A stretch of DNA of 28,010 nucleotides from Betaproteobacteria bacterium (GCA_007280315.1 QYQC01000158.1:1-28010); one strand, 5' to 3'. Shown: positions 6,130 through 14,098, numbered from the stretch's first letter. Numbers and translations: made by a program. Notes: generated from the letters alone by a model not told the origin.

Positions 6130-8976
6130 ATGGCAGATTACAAAAGCACGCTGAACCTTCCCGATACGCCGTTCCCGATGCGCGGCGATCTGGCCAAACG
6201 CGAACCGCAGTGGGTGGAAGGATGGCGGCAGAAGAGGATATACCAGGCGATACGCAGCGCATCGCGCGGCCGGCCGAAGTTCATTTTGCACGACGGACCG
6301 CCCTATGCGAACGGCAATATCCATCTTGGCCACGCGATCAACAAGATTCTGAAGGACATCATCGTCAAGGCGCGCAACTTCGCCGGCTTCGACGCGGTGT
6401 ATGTGCCCGGCTGGGACTGCCATGGAATGCCGATCGAGCGCGAGATCGAAAAGCAGCACGGCAAGAATCTGCAGGTGGAGAAAACGCAGAGCCTGTGCCG
6501 CGCCTACGCCAGCATGCAGATCGAGCAGCAGAAGAAGGACTTCCAGCGCCTCGGCGTACTTGGCGACTGGGACCGTCCCTACACGACCATGGCCTATGGA
6601 AACGAGGCCGATGAAATCCGCACGCTGGGAAAGATTCTGCAGAAAGGCTACGTCTACCGCGGCCTGAAACCGGTGAACTGGTGCTTTGACTGCGGCTCCG
6701 CCCTGGCGGAAGCCGAAGTCGAATACGCCGACCGGAAGGACTTCGCCATCGACGTCGGCTTCGCCTTCGCCGAGCCGGAAAAGATAGCGGCCGCGTTCGG
6801 CATGACGCAACTTCCGGCCGGAAAGGGTTGGATAGTCATCTGGACCACCACGCCCTGGACCATACCCGGCAACCAGGCACTGAACGCGCATCCGGAGTAT
6901 GTGTATAACCTGGTGGAGACCGGGCGCGGCCTGCTGATCCTGGCGGCAGATCTGCAGGACGCCTGCCTCGCGCGCTACGGGCTCACGGGCAAGGTTCTCG
7001 CCTCATGCAAGGGCAAAGCGCTCGAACTGATCGGTTTTCACCACCCGTTCTACGAGCGGCTGGCGCCCGTCTATCTGGGCGACTACGTGACGCTGGACAC
7101 CAGCACCGGCATTGTTCACAGCGCGCCCGCCTACGGCGTGGAGGATTTCGAATCCTGCCGCCGCTATGGCATGACCGATGACCAAATGCTCACTCCGGTG
7201 ATGGCGGACGGAAAATTTCAGACGTCGCTGCCGTTTTTCGGCGGCATGATGATCTGGAAAGCCAACCCCGAGATCGTCAAGAAAATCGCGGAAACCGGCG
7301 CGCTGTTTCATTCCGCAGATTACGCGCACAGCTACATGCACTGCTGGCGCCACAAAACGCCGATCATCTACCGCGCCAGCACGCAGTGGTTCGCCAGCAT
7401 GGACGAAGCGCCGGGATTCAACGGTGTGAAGCCGGCCGAGCCGTTGCGCGCGACTGCCCTGCGCGGTATCGAGAACACGCGTTTCTATCCGGACTGGGGT
7501 CAGGCGCGCCTGCGCGGCATGATCGCCAACCGCCCAGACTGGACCTTGTCGCGCCAGCGCCAATGGGGCGTGCCCATGCCATTTTTCATTCACAAGGAAA
7601 CGGGCGACCTGCATCCGCGCACGCTCGAACTGCTGGAGCAGGTGGCAAAGCGGGTGGAACAGGGCGGCATCGAAGCTTGGCAGACGCTGGACCCGCAGGA
7701 ACTGCTCGGCGCGGAAGCCGCGAACTATATCAAGGTCAAGGATACGCTCGACGTCTGGTTCGATTCCGGCTCCACCCATCAGACCGTGATGGGCGGACTG
7801 GAGGGCGCCGCGTCCGGCTCGCACGGCGCCGATCTTCAGTTCCCGGCCGACCTGTATCTCGAAGGATCCGACCAGCACCGCGGCTGGTTCCATTCGTCGC
7901 TCCTCGTGTCGTGCATGCTGAACGGTGTGCCGCCGTACAAGGCGCTGCTTACGCACGGCTTCTTCGTCGACGGCCAGGGACGCAAGATGTCGAAGTCCGT
8001 GGGCAACACGCTCGAGCCGCAGAAAATCGCGGGCACCCTGGGCGCGGAAATTCTGCGCCTGTGGGTGGCGGCGACGGATTATTCTGGCGAGTTGTCGATT
8101 TCGGACGAAATTCTGAAGCGCGTGGTGGAAAGCTATCGCCGCATCCGCAACACGCTGCGCTTTCTACTCGCCAACACCGCCGACTTCGATCCGCAGGCGC
8201 ACGCGCTGCCGCAGGAGGAATGGCTGGAACTGGACCGCTATGCGCTGGCGCTGATGCAGTCGGTGCAGCGCGAGATGGTGCGCGACTACGATAATTACAA
8301 TTTTCATTTCGTGGTGCAGAAGCTGCAGGGATTCTGTTCCGAGGATCTGGGCGGGTTCTACCTCGACATTCTCAAGGATAGGTTGTACACGGCGGGCAAG
8401 GACTCGAAGGCGAGGCGCTCGGCGCAGAACGCGCTGTACCAGATCCTGCAGCGGCTGCTGCGGCTGATGGCGCCTATTCTTTCGTTTACCGCGGAAGAAG
8501 CCTGGGCGCTGGCGGGAAACACCGGAGATGCCTCCGTGTTCACTCACACCTGGGACGAATTTCCGGCCGCCGCGGATTCGCAGGCGCTGCTCGATCGCTG
8601 GACGAAAATCCGCGGCGTTCGCGCCGAAGTGCAAAAGCAGCTGGAGGAGGCGCGCGTCGCCGGCAGCATCGGCTCGTCGCTGCAGGCCGAAATCGAGATC
8701 CGCGCGAGCGGCGACAAGCTGGCGCTGCTGCAATCGCTCGAGGACGACCTGCGCTTCGTGCTGATCACCTCGAGCGCGGTAGTAACGCCGGTCGCCGCTG
8801 CCGCCGACGAGGCGGTCATCGTGACCGCCAGCACAAAGGTCAAGTGCGAGCGCTGCTGGCACTACCGGGACGACGTTTTCAGCGCGGGCGTTGGCGCGGA
8901 CGCCGCACGCAGCGGGCTGTGCGGACGCTGCGTATCCAATCTGTACGGCCGCGGCGAAGCGAGAGCGCATGCGTAG
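6130..8976 (+). CDS. ileS: Isoleucyl-tRNA synthetase
   Basis: Class I aminoacyl-tRNA synthetase that charges tRNA-Ile, with editing of misactivated valine. The 948-aa product matches the bacterial length. Motifs seen: HLGH at residues 65-68 (the HIGH signature, in PPYANGNIHLGH), GWDCHGMPIE, the CP1 editing domain with WTTTPWTIPGN, and KMSKS at 619-623. The C-terminal zinc ribbon has C906/C909 (CERC) and C931/C934 (CGRC). I chose the ATG at 6130 (MADYKSTLNLPDTPFP) because it gives the conserved N-terminus; there is no evident Shine-Dalgarno, and an in-frame TTG at 6109 is possible. The last 8 nt overlap lspA, indicating translational coupling. Confidence 0.98.
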   Translation: MADYKSTLNLPDTPFPMRGDLAKREPQWVEGWRQKRIYQAIRSASRGRPKFILHDGPPYANGNIHLGHAINKILKDIIVKARNFAGFDAVYVPGWDCHGMPIEREIEKQHGKNLQVEKTQSLCRAYASMQIEQQKKDFQRLGVLGDWDRPYTTMAYGNEADEIRTLGKILQKGYVYRGLKPVNWCFDCGSALAEAEVEYADRKDFAIDVGFAFAEPEKIAAAFGMTQLPAGKGWIVIWTTTPWTIPGNQALNAHPEYVYNLVETGRGLLILAADLQDACLARYGLTGKVLASCKGKALELIGFHHPFYERLAPVYLGDYVTLDTSTGIVHSAPAYGVEDFESCRRYGMTDDQMLTPVMADGKFQTSLPFFGGMMIWKANPEIVKKIAETGALFHSADYAHSYMHCWRHKTPIIYRASTQWFASMDEAPGFNGVKPAEPLRATALRGIENTRFYPDWGQARLRGMIANRPDWTLSRQRQWGVPMPFFIHKETGDLHPRTLELLEQVAKRVEQGGIEAWQTLDPQELLGAEAANYIKVKDTLDVWFDSGSTHQTVMGGLEGAASGSHGADLQFPADLYLEGSDQHRGWFHSSLLVSCMLNGVPPYKALLTHGFFVDGQGRKMSKSVGNTLEPQKIAGTLGAEILRLWVAATDYSGELSISDEILKRVVESYRRIRNTLRFLLANTADFDPQAHALPQEEWLELDRYALALMQSVQREMVRDYDNYNFHFVVQKLQGFCSEDLGGFYLDILKDRLYTAGKDSKARRSAQNALYQILQRLLRLMAPILSFTAEEAWALAGNTGDASVFTHTWDEFPAAADSQALLDRWTKIRGVRAEVQKQLEEARVAGSIGSSLQAEIEIRASGDKLALLQSLEDDLRFVLITSSAVVTPVAAAADEAVIVTASTKVKCERCWHYRDDVFSAGVGADAARSGLCGRCVSNLYGRGEARAHA

Positions 8977-9454
8977 ACTGGCGCCCTGGTACGCAGTGGC
9001 GCTCGCGCTGGTGTTGCTCGACCAGCTGACCAAGTATTGGGCCAGCGCCAGCATCGACTACGCCGGCGTGCGCGCCGTTACCGGATTTTTCAACCTGGTG
9101 CTGACGCACAACGAGGGGGCGGCGTTCAGTTTTCTTGCGGGCGCCGGCGGCTGGCAGCGTGGATTTTTCATCGGCATCGCGTTGGTTGCTATCATTCTCA
9201 TCAGCGTGCTGCTGCTGCGCCACGCCGGCGAGAAACTGTTCTGTTTCTCGCTCGCCCTTATCCTGGGCGGGGCGATAGGCAATGTCATCGATCGCATCGC
9301 GCTCGGTTACGTTGTCGATTTTCTGGATTTTCATGTTGCCGGCTGGCACTGGCCGGCGTTCAATCTGGCTGATTCGGCGATTACCGTGGGCGCGCTGCTG
9401 CTGGTCGCGGAGAGTTTTCGCCCGAACGTCAGGCGCGCGGGAGAAGCGCGGTGA
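8969..9454 (+). CDS. lspA: Lipoprotein signal peptidase (signal peptidase II)
   Basis: Inner-membrane aspartyl protease that removes signal peptides from diacylglyceryl-prolipoproteins. The 161-aa product has four membrane helices and the family motifs LVLLDQLTKYW, NLVLTHNEGAAFSF, GNVIDR, GYVVDFLDF and FNLADSAI. The catalytic aspartate pair is D117 (VVDF) and D135 (LADS), spaced 18 as in E. coli. The start at 8969 overlaps the ileS end by 8 nt; a longer in-frame reading from 8891 lies inside ileS. A GTG that could open another frame overlaps its stop codon (9451-9454), which matters for the missing fkpB discussed in the findings. Confidence 0.97.
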   Translation: MRRLAPWYAVALALVLLDQLTKYWASASIDYAGVRAVTGFFNLVLTHNEGAAFSFLAGAGGWQRGFFIGIALVAIILISVLLLRHAGEKLFCFSLALILGGAIGNVIDRIALGYVVDFLDFHVAGWHWPAFNLADSAITVGALLLVAESFRPNVRRAGEAR

Positions 9455-9509
9455 GCGTGCGCATCGGGGTGCGTCATAGGTTCGGAAGGTTATTGTTCGG
9501 AGCTAAGCC

Positions 9510-10439
9510 ATGGAAATCCTGCTAGCCAATCCCCGCGGTTTCTGCGCCGGTGTCGAGCGCGCGATAAGCATCGTCGAGCGCGCGCTCGAGCTGCACGGAG
9601 CGCCGATCTACGTTCGCCACGAAGTAGTGCACAATAAATTCGTGGTCGACGATCTGCGCATGAAGGGGGCGGTGTTCGTCGAGGATCTGGCCGAGGTGCC
9701 GGCCGGAAGCACGCTGATATTCAGTGCGCACGGCGTGTCCCAGGCGATCCGGCGCGAGGCCGAGGCGCGCGGCCTCAAGGTGTTCGATGCGACATGCCCG
9801 CTGGTGACCAAGGTCCACGTGGAGGTCGCAAAAATGCATGAGCAGGGCCGCGGTATCGTCATGATCGGTCATCGCGGACATCCGGAAGTCGAAGGCACCA
9901 TGGGCCAGGCGACCCAGGGCATGTACCTGGTGGAGACGGTGGCCGACGCCGAGCGGCTCGAGGTCGGGGATGCATCGAAGCTCGCCTACGTAACGCAGAC
10001 CACGCTTTCGGTGGACGACGCGGCAGCCATCGTCGCTGCGCTGAAACAACGGTTCCCGCTGATCGTCGGGCCGAAGAAGGACGACATCTGCTACGCCACG
10101 CAGAACCGGCAGGACGCGGTGAAATTCATGGCGCCGCAGTGCGATCTGGTGATCGTGGTCGGATCGCCCAACAGTTCAAATTCCAACCGCCTGCGCGAAG
10201 TGGCGCAGACGCTGGGAGTCAAGTCGTACATGATCGATCAGGCGTCCGAACTTCTTCCCGAATGGGTGCAAGGCTGCAATAACATCGGCGTTAGCGCCGG
10301 TGCCTCGGCGCCCGAAGTGCTGGTGCTGGAGGTCATCGCCAGGCTGCAGCAGTTGGGGGCAAAGCGTGTTACCCAGCTGAAAGGCAAGGAGGAGGGTGTG
10401 ACCTTTCCCCTGCCGAAGGGGTTGTCCGCGACCGCGTAA
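9510..10439 (+). CDS. ispH: 4-hydroxy-3-methylbut-2-enyl diphosphate reductase
   Basis: IspH (LytB) is the last enzyme of the non-mevalonate isoprenoid pathway. It reduces HMBPP to IPP and DMAPP with a [4Fe-4S] cluster. The 309-aa product has all three cluster ligands: C12 (RGFCAGV), C96 (DATCPLV) and C194 (DDICYAT). Also present are EVVHN, SAHGVS, GHRGHPE, TQTTLS and the substrate-binding SPNSSNSNRL, plus SAGASAPE. The start at 9510 has GGAG 7 nt upstream. It lies 55 nt after lspA with no fkpB between, and is followed by a 320-nt regulatory gap before the pilus operon. A small stem (10440-10457) follows the stop. Confidence 0.98.
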   Translation: MEILLANPRGFCAGVERAISIVERALELHGAPIYVRHEVVHNKFVVDDLRMKGAVFVEDLAEVPAGSTLIFSAHGVSQAIRREAEARGLKVFDATCPLVTKVHVEVAKMHEQGRGIVMIGHRGHPEVEGTMGQATQGMYLVETVADAERLEVGDASKLAYVTQTTLSVDDAAAIVAALKQRFPLIVGPKKDDICYATQNRQDAVKFMAPQCDLVIVVGSPNSSNSNRLREVAQTLGVKSYMIDQASELLPEWVQGCNNIGVSAGASAPEVLVLEVIARLQQLGAKRVTQLKGKEEGVTFPLPKGLSATA

Positions 10440-10569
10440 TAGACGGGTCGGCGTCTACTTCCGCTCACTCGCAGCGGACGCGGCCTGCGCTGCCCTCTGC
10501 TGTACGCTCCCCGCGCCGCGGATGCGCTGCACGGTTTCGCCGGGTTCGTGCATTAATGCACATTGCCGT

Positions 10570-10599
10570 TCCGTCCGTCAGCGGGAAAATACCGTTGGT
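10570..10599 (+). promoter_or_regulatory. Pair of LytTR/AlgR-like direct repeats upstream of pilE
   Basis: TCCGTCCGT (10570-10578) and ACCGTTGGT (10591-10599) are 9-bp direct repeats separated by 12 bp, so their starts are 21 bp (two helical turns) apart. The second fits the LytTR half-site pattern [TA][AC][CA]GTTN[AG][TG] completely; the first misses one position. Shifted by one base, both match the AlgR core CCGTTCGTC at 8 of 9 positions. They lie about 45-75 bp upstream of the expected transcription start. This is inference from sequence only. Confidence 0.45.
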
Positions 10600-10631
10600 C
10601 GCGGATCGCTGGCGTATTCGGAGCCGATTCC

Positions 10632-10637
10632 TATAAT
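10632..10637 (+). promoter_or_regulatory. Candidate -10 box of the pilE-fimT-pilVWXY1 operon
   Basis: A perfect TATAAT lies 122 nt before the pilE ATG, with no recognisable -35 at 16-18 bp. That layout suits an activator-dependent promoter. Transcription would start near 10644, so the mRNA leader would begin just before the ACCTGCC/GGCAGGT dyad (10650-10674). Confidence 0.4.
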
Positions 10638-10649
10638 GCGGATCAAGAC

Positions 10650-10674
10650 ACCTGCCTGACTCGAATTGGCAGGT
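10650..10674 (+). promoter_or_regulatory. Dyad in the pilE leader
   Basis: ACCTGCC (10650-10656) and GGCAGGT (10668-10674) are a perfect 7-bp inverted repeat with an 11-nt spacer. It sits immediately downstream of the predicted start site. It could be an operator or an mRNA hairpin; there is no T-tract, so it is not an intrinsic terminator. Confidence 0.35.
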
Positions 10675-10759
10675 TATGGCAGCCAGTCGAATTTAGTGAG
10701 TAGATATGTGCATGTTTCCGCGGATAGACCAGAGCCTGAATTCAGGAGGAGCCAGAGTT

Positions 10760-11182
10760 ATGAAACGACAGTCCGGGTTTACGCTGATCGAATTGATGAT
10801 TGTGGTGGTGATTGTTGCCATTCTCGCGGCGATAGCGGTGCCGTCCTACACGCAGTATGTGACCAGGTCGCGTCTGACGGACGCATTTTCCGCGCTGGCG
10901 GGCGCCCAGTCGTCGGCGGAGCAGTTCTGGTCCAACAATCGCACCTATGTCGGCTTCAATTCTGCCGCGGGTTTTCCGCAGAATACGACGAATTTTACCT
11001 ACAACCTGTCGAATCAGACCAATTCGGCCTACACCATCACGGCGACAGGCATAAGTACAGTTGCCGGCTTCGTGTTCACCATCGATCAGAACGGCAACAA
11101 GGCCACGACCGGCGTTCCCGCGGGTTGGACCGCGTCCGCGACCTGTTGGATCAACAAGAAGGGCGGTGTGTGCGTGCAATAG
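10760..11182 (+). CDS. pilE: Type IV prepilin PilE-like
   Basis: Type IV pilin of 140 aa, processed by PilD at MKRQSG|FTLIEL. The mature N-terminus has F+1 and Glu5 (E11), followed by the hydrophobic helix typical of pilins (MIVVVIVAILAAIAVPSY). Two C-terminal cysteines, C129 and C138 (CWINKKGGVC), should form the disulfide-bounded D-loop. The ATG at 10760 was chosen for the short basic leader and AGGAGG 10 nt upstream; an in-frame ATG at 10706 would give an abnormal leader. It is first in the minor-pilin operon, whereas in P. aeruginosa pilE is last. From length and context it is a PilE-type pilin, but sequence alone cannot tell whether it is the major or a minor subunit. Confidence 0.9.
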   Translation: MKRQSGFTLIELMIVVVIVAILAAIAVPSYTQYVTRSRLTDAFSALAGAQSSAEQFWSNNRTYVGFNSAAGFPQNTTNFTYNLSNQTNSAYTITATGISTVAGFVFTIDQNGNKATTGVPAGWTASATCWINKKGGVCVQ

Positions 11183-11871
11183 AGCCCGCCGCCGCGCTGA
11201 TTGTCGCCGCACGCCCTGCCGGCACCGCAGTACGGACGTGGCGTGTTGCGGTCGGATTTACGCTGATCGAGCTGATTATCACCATTGCCATATTGGGAAT
11301 TCTGATCGTGCTGGCGATGCCCTCTTTATCGACCTGGGTCCAGGGCGCAAGGGTAAATTCCATCGCGGATTTCTACCTGGACGGACTGCGCATGGCTCGC
11401 TATGGCGCATTGCAGAAGAGCGGCGCTTCGCGCTTCGTGCTCGCGGCCAACGCCAACGGCCAATATGACTGGCAGGTCGACTGGTGCTTTCCGACCTCGA
11501 CCAAGCCCTGCGACAACGGCGGGATTGCACGCTGGTCGACGACTGCGGTCGCAGGGTCCGGCGATTCAAATACGGCCAATCCCAGCCTTTCCGTGTTTCG
11601 CTCCGCCGACAGCCAGCCAACTTCGGCCAAGGTAGCGATGACACTGACCCCCGCCGCCGTGCTGTCGGTCTACTTCAATTCGCAGGGCTGGGTGAACACC
11701 AGCGTGCAGCCGTTCCTGCGAAGCCTGCGCTTCGATTCGGATCCTTCCTACAATCCGAATGTGCTCACCCCCAACGTCCGTCCGGTCTCGGTCGCAATCA
11801 ATCTTTCCGGCATGGCCGAGCGCTGCGACCCCATTGTGGCGACCGGAGATTCCAGGGCCTGCTCGCCATGA
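11170..11871 (+). CDS. fimT: Minor pilin, FimT/FimU (GspH) type
   Basis: Pseudopilin-like protein of the GspH/FimT family, 233 aa from the proposed GTG. The prepilin site is VAVG|FTLIELIITIAILGIL, with G29, F30 and Glu5 at E34. The C-terminal GspH domain contains cysteine pairs (DWCFPTSTKPC and RCDPIV...ACSP). The frame has no ATG near the cleavage site. I chose the GTG at 11170, which overlaps pilE by 13 nt and has AAGGGCGG just upstream; it gives an unusually long, Ala-rich 29-residue leader. The stop overlaps the pilV start (ATGA). These proteins form part of the priming complex at the pilus tip with PilV, PilW, PilX and PilY1. Confidence 0.82.
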   Translation: MRAIEPAAALIVAARPAGTAVRTWRVAVGFTLIELIITIAILGILIVLAMPSLSTWVQGARVNSIADFYLDGLRMARYGALQKSGASRFVLAANANGQYDWQVDWCFPTSTKPCDNGGIARWSTTAVAGSGDSNTANPSLSVFRSADSQPTSAKVAMTLTPAAVLSVYFNSQGWVNTSVQPFLRSLRFDSDPSYNPNVLTPNVRPVSVAINLSGMAERCDPIVATGDSRACSP

Positions 11872-12314
11872 ATATGCAGATCCGGCAACAAGGCTCGGCG
11901 TTGATCGAAGTTATGATCGCAGTAATCATACTGGCCATCGGCGTTCTCGGCGCGATCGGTCTTCAGGCGAAATCGCTCTCGGCCCTGTCCAATGCCGGTG
12001 CGCGGGTGGACGCGACCATTGCAGCGGAACGCGCAATCGGACTGATGTGGACAGACCAGGCCAATCTGGCGAGTTACGTCTGGAACAGCACCGGCGGTCC
12101 GGCGCCCGCGGTACTGGCTACCTGGATGACGGATACCCAGGCGGTGCTGCCGAACGTGACCGCCGCGATCACAGTGACGCCGGTCGGCGGCAGCAGTGCA
12201 AGCCAGGTCAGCGTCACCCTTACCTGGCAACGGCGCGTCGGCGCCACCAGCGACAAGAACGCCGATCAGGTAAACAACCTCGTCATCGTGGCTACCGTGG
12301 CGCCGACCTCATGA
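11868..12314 (+). CDS. pilV: Minor pilin PilV
   Basis: Minor type IV pilin of 148 aa. The prepilin motif is QQG|SALIEVMIAVIILAIG, with G9|S10 and Glu5 at E14, followed by VLGAIGLQAKSL, typical of PilV/GspI. The C-terminus is short and Thr/Val rich. The ATG at 11868 overlaps the fimT stop in ATGA; an ATG at 11874 (MQIRQQG) is an equally plausible start and gives a shorter leader. The stop overlaps the pilW ATG in the same manner. The tight overlaps fit translational coupling and fixed stoichiometry of the minor pilins. Confidence 0.88.
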   Translation: MNMQIRQQGSALIEVMIAVIILAIGVLGAIGLQAKSLSALSNAGARVDATIAAERAIGLMWTDQANLASYVWNSTGGPAPAVLATWMTDTQAVLPNVTAAITVTPVGGSSASQVSVTLTWQRRVGATSDKNADQVNNLVIVATVAPTS

Positions 12315-13501
12315 ATTCGCGCCAACGCGGTTTTTCGCTGATCGAGCTTATGATCAGCGTGGTTATCGGCCTGCTGGCAATGGTCTTCGTCATGCGCAGC
12401 ACTGTGACTTTCGAGACCAATCGCCGCAGCAGCGTCGGCGGATCCGATTCGATGCAGAACGGCGTAGTCGCGCTGTTCTCGATGGAAAACGACGCCGCAC
12501 AATCCGGCTGGGGACTCAACGACACCATTCTTCTCGGTTGTCGCGCCCGGTTCTACGACAGTCAGAACTATGCCAATGCCAACACCGGCGGCGGCGTCGC
12601 TGTGACGCTGGCGCCGGTATCTGTGGTGTTCAACGGCGCCAACCCGGACAGCATCTCGTTCGCTTCGGGCACTTCCGATTCCGGTACCGGTTCGGTCGGA
12701 ATCGGGATCAACACCGCCGCCGGCGTGACGGCGCTGACTGTGGATCAGGTTCCCTGGGGATACAAGGTGCGCGACGCGATCGCCATCGCGCCGGTGACGC
12801 CGGGCGGGACCTGCGCCGCCCCCGCGACCGCCGGCTCCTGCTGCACCATCGCGCAGGTTTCCAGTACGGTAGTGGCTCCGCCGACCATCAATATTGCCAA
12901 CGACGGCACGACGGCGACGCGTTTCAACGCGACTGGCGGACTGCTTGCGGCGTTCGCCGGACCGAGCCAGGCCAAAGTGTTCAATCTGGGCGACGGCAAT
13001 GCGCTGTCGTTGCATACCTGGGACGTGAGTAACGGTGTGCTGCGTCTGCGCGCCACCGATCTGACCGGAGCGAGCAATGCGCCGACCAGCGCTGTCGCCG
13101 GCATCGTTTCGATCAAGGCGTTGTACGGCTTCGACACCCGCGCCGGCGCGTTGTTTACGCCGAACCTGGGACTGGTCATCAGCCAGTGGTCCGCCGCCAT
13201 GATCGATGCCGACGCCGACGGCGTGGTCGGCGGTCCGACCGATTTCCAGCGCATGGCGGCGGTGCGCCTTGCGGTCGTGGCGCGCGGCCGCGAACCGGAC
13301 AAGCCCAACTCCAGCGGCGTCTGTCCCAATACCACCACGGCGCTGCCGACGGTATTTTCGTCGCAACAACCTTCCGGCATCGCCACCGTGCCGATCCAGG
13401 TGAACGTGGCGGTTACCGGCGATAGCGTCGACTGGAGCTGCTATCGCTACCGGGTTTTTGAAACCATCGTGCCGCTGAGGAATCTGGGATGGAAGCCCTG
13501 A
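12311..13501 (+). CDS. pilW: Minor pilin PilW
   Basis: Minor type IV pilin of 396 aa (PilW family). The prepilin site is MNSRQRG|FSLIELMISVVIGLLAM, with Glu5 at E12. The long periplasmic part contains GGSDSMQNGVVALFSMENDA, close to the usual PilW GRAALDFIARDIR-type region, and several cysteines (LLGC, GGTC, GSCC, SGVC, DWSC). The C-terminus FETIVPLRNLGW is a typical PilW ending. The ATG at 12311 overlaps the pilV stop (ATGA); the same frame stays open further upstream inside pilV, but that part has no pilin features. Its last 13 nt overlap pilX. Confidence 0.9.
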   Translation: MNSRQRGFSLIELMISVVIGLLAMVFVMRSTVTFETNRRSSVGGSDSMQNGVVALFSMENDAAQSGWGLNDTILLGCRARFYDSQNYANANTGGGVAVTLAPVSVVFNGANPDSISFASGTSDSGTGSVGIGINTAAGVTALTVDQVPWGYKVRDAIAIAPVTPGGTCAAPATAGSCCTIAQVSSTVVAPPTINIANDGTTATRFNATGGLLAAFAGPSQAKVFNLGDGNALSLHTWDVSNGVLRLRATDLTGASNAPTSAVAGIVSIKALYGFDTRAGALFTPNLGLVISQWSAAMIDADADGVVGGPTDFQRMAAVRLAVVARGREPDKPNSSGVCPNTTTALPTVFSSQQPSGIATVPIQVNVAVTGDSVDWSCYRYRVFETIVPLRNLGWKP

Positions 13502-14097
13502 CCCGCCAGCGCGGCGTGGCCCTGCCCGTCGCCTTGATCATGCTGCTGGTGATGCTGTTTTCCGGCATCTATCTGATGCGCGCGTCGAACAATGCGACCG
13601 TGTTGGCGAGCAACCTCGCCTACGAGCGTGACATTTCCCGCCGTGCCGATTACGGCCTGACGGTTGGTTACAACTGGCTCAACACCACTGCGCTCAATCT
13701 GGCGACCAAGGGAAATCTGGACGCCGACCAGCTGGGCAGCGCCTACAACGCCACCTATACCTGCGCCGCCAGCAACTGCTATCGCGACGCGACCTTCTGG
13801 GCCAACGCGATCACCGTCAACGATCCGGCCGGCAATCCGGTCCAGTATGTCATCCACCGCATGTGCCAGTATGCCGTCGCCTACAACGCCAAATTCGGCA
13901 TCATCGACAACCAGTGCGTGCAGACTACGGCGATCTCGGGCGTCAGTTCCGGCGGCGTGACCGCGGGTACCAGCCTGAGTTCCGACGCCGAAGCGATTAC
14001 GACACTGCCGCAGATCCACTATGTGATTACAGCCCGGGTTCCAGGGGTCAAGGGCGCGAGCGTGATCAACCAGATGGTCGTTATGATCGGAGCATGA
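13489..14097 (+). CDS. pilX: Minor pilin PilX
   Basis: PilX-type minor pilin of 202 aa. The N-terminus is RQRG|VALPVALIMLLVMLFSGIY, a PilX_N segment cleaved after G9. The position of the usual Glu5 is V14, so this subunit lacks Glu5, as GspK-like tip subunits do. Four cysteines in the periplasmic part (TCAASNC, MCQY, NQCVQ) could form two disulfides. It starts inside pilW (13-nt overlap) and ends 1 nt before the pilY1 ATG. It probably joins PilV, PilW and FimT in the priming complex that carries PilY1. Confidence 0.88.
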   Translation: MEALTRQRGVALPVALIMLLVMLFSGIYLMRASNNATVLASNLAYERDISRRADYGLTVGYNWLNTTALNLATKGNLDADQLGSAYNATYTCAASNCYRDATFWANAITVNDPAGNPVQYVIHRMCQYAVAYNAKFGIIDNQCVQTTAISGVSSGGVTAGTSLSSDAEAITTLPQIHYVITARVPGVKGASVINQMVVMIGA

Positions 14098-14098
14098 T

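Larger units (their letters stand above)
10440..10759. other. Intergenic region between ispH and pilE
   Basis: This 320-nt region holds a 6-bp stem without a T-tract right after ispH (10440-10445 with 10452-10457). It also holds a minus-strand reading (10575-10455) whose start resembles the C-terminus of the 65-aa protein at 487-684, two LytTR-like direct repeats (10570-10599), a TATAAT (10632-10637), a leader dyad (10650-10656 with 10668-10674) and the pilE ribosome binding site. I see no intact gene. Confidence 0.6.

Noticed and set aside
10667..10681. sigma54-like site TGGCAG-N5-GGCA upstream of pilE
   Set aside because: The distance between the GG and GC cores is 9 rather than 10 bp and the -12 part lacks TTGC; the GGCAGGT is better explained as one arm of the ACCTGCC/GGCAGGT dyad.
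10666..11169. Long open frame running through pilE into fimT
   Set aside because: The part before 11170 is the shadow of pilE in another frame with no pilin features; only the segment from the GTG at 11170 carries the FimT signature.
11759..12310. Open frame upstream of pilW overlapping fimT and pilV
   Set aside because: It lacks domain features and is the out-of-frame reading of fimT and pilV; pilW starts cleanly at 12311 with a prepilin leader.
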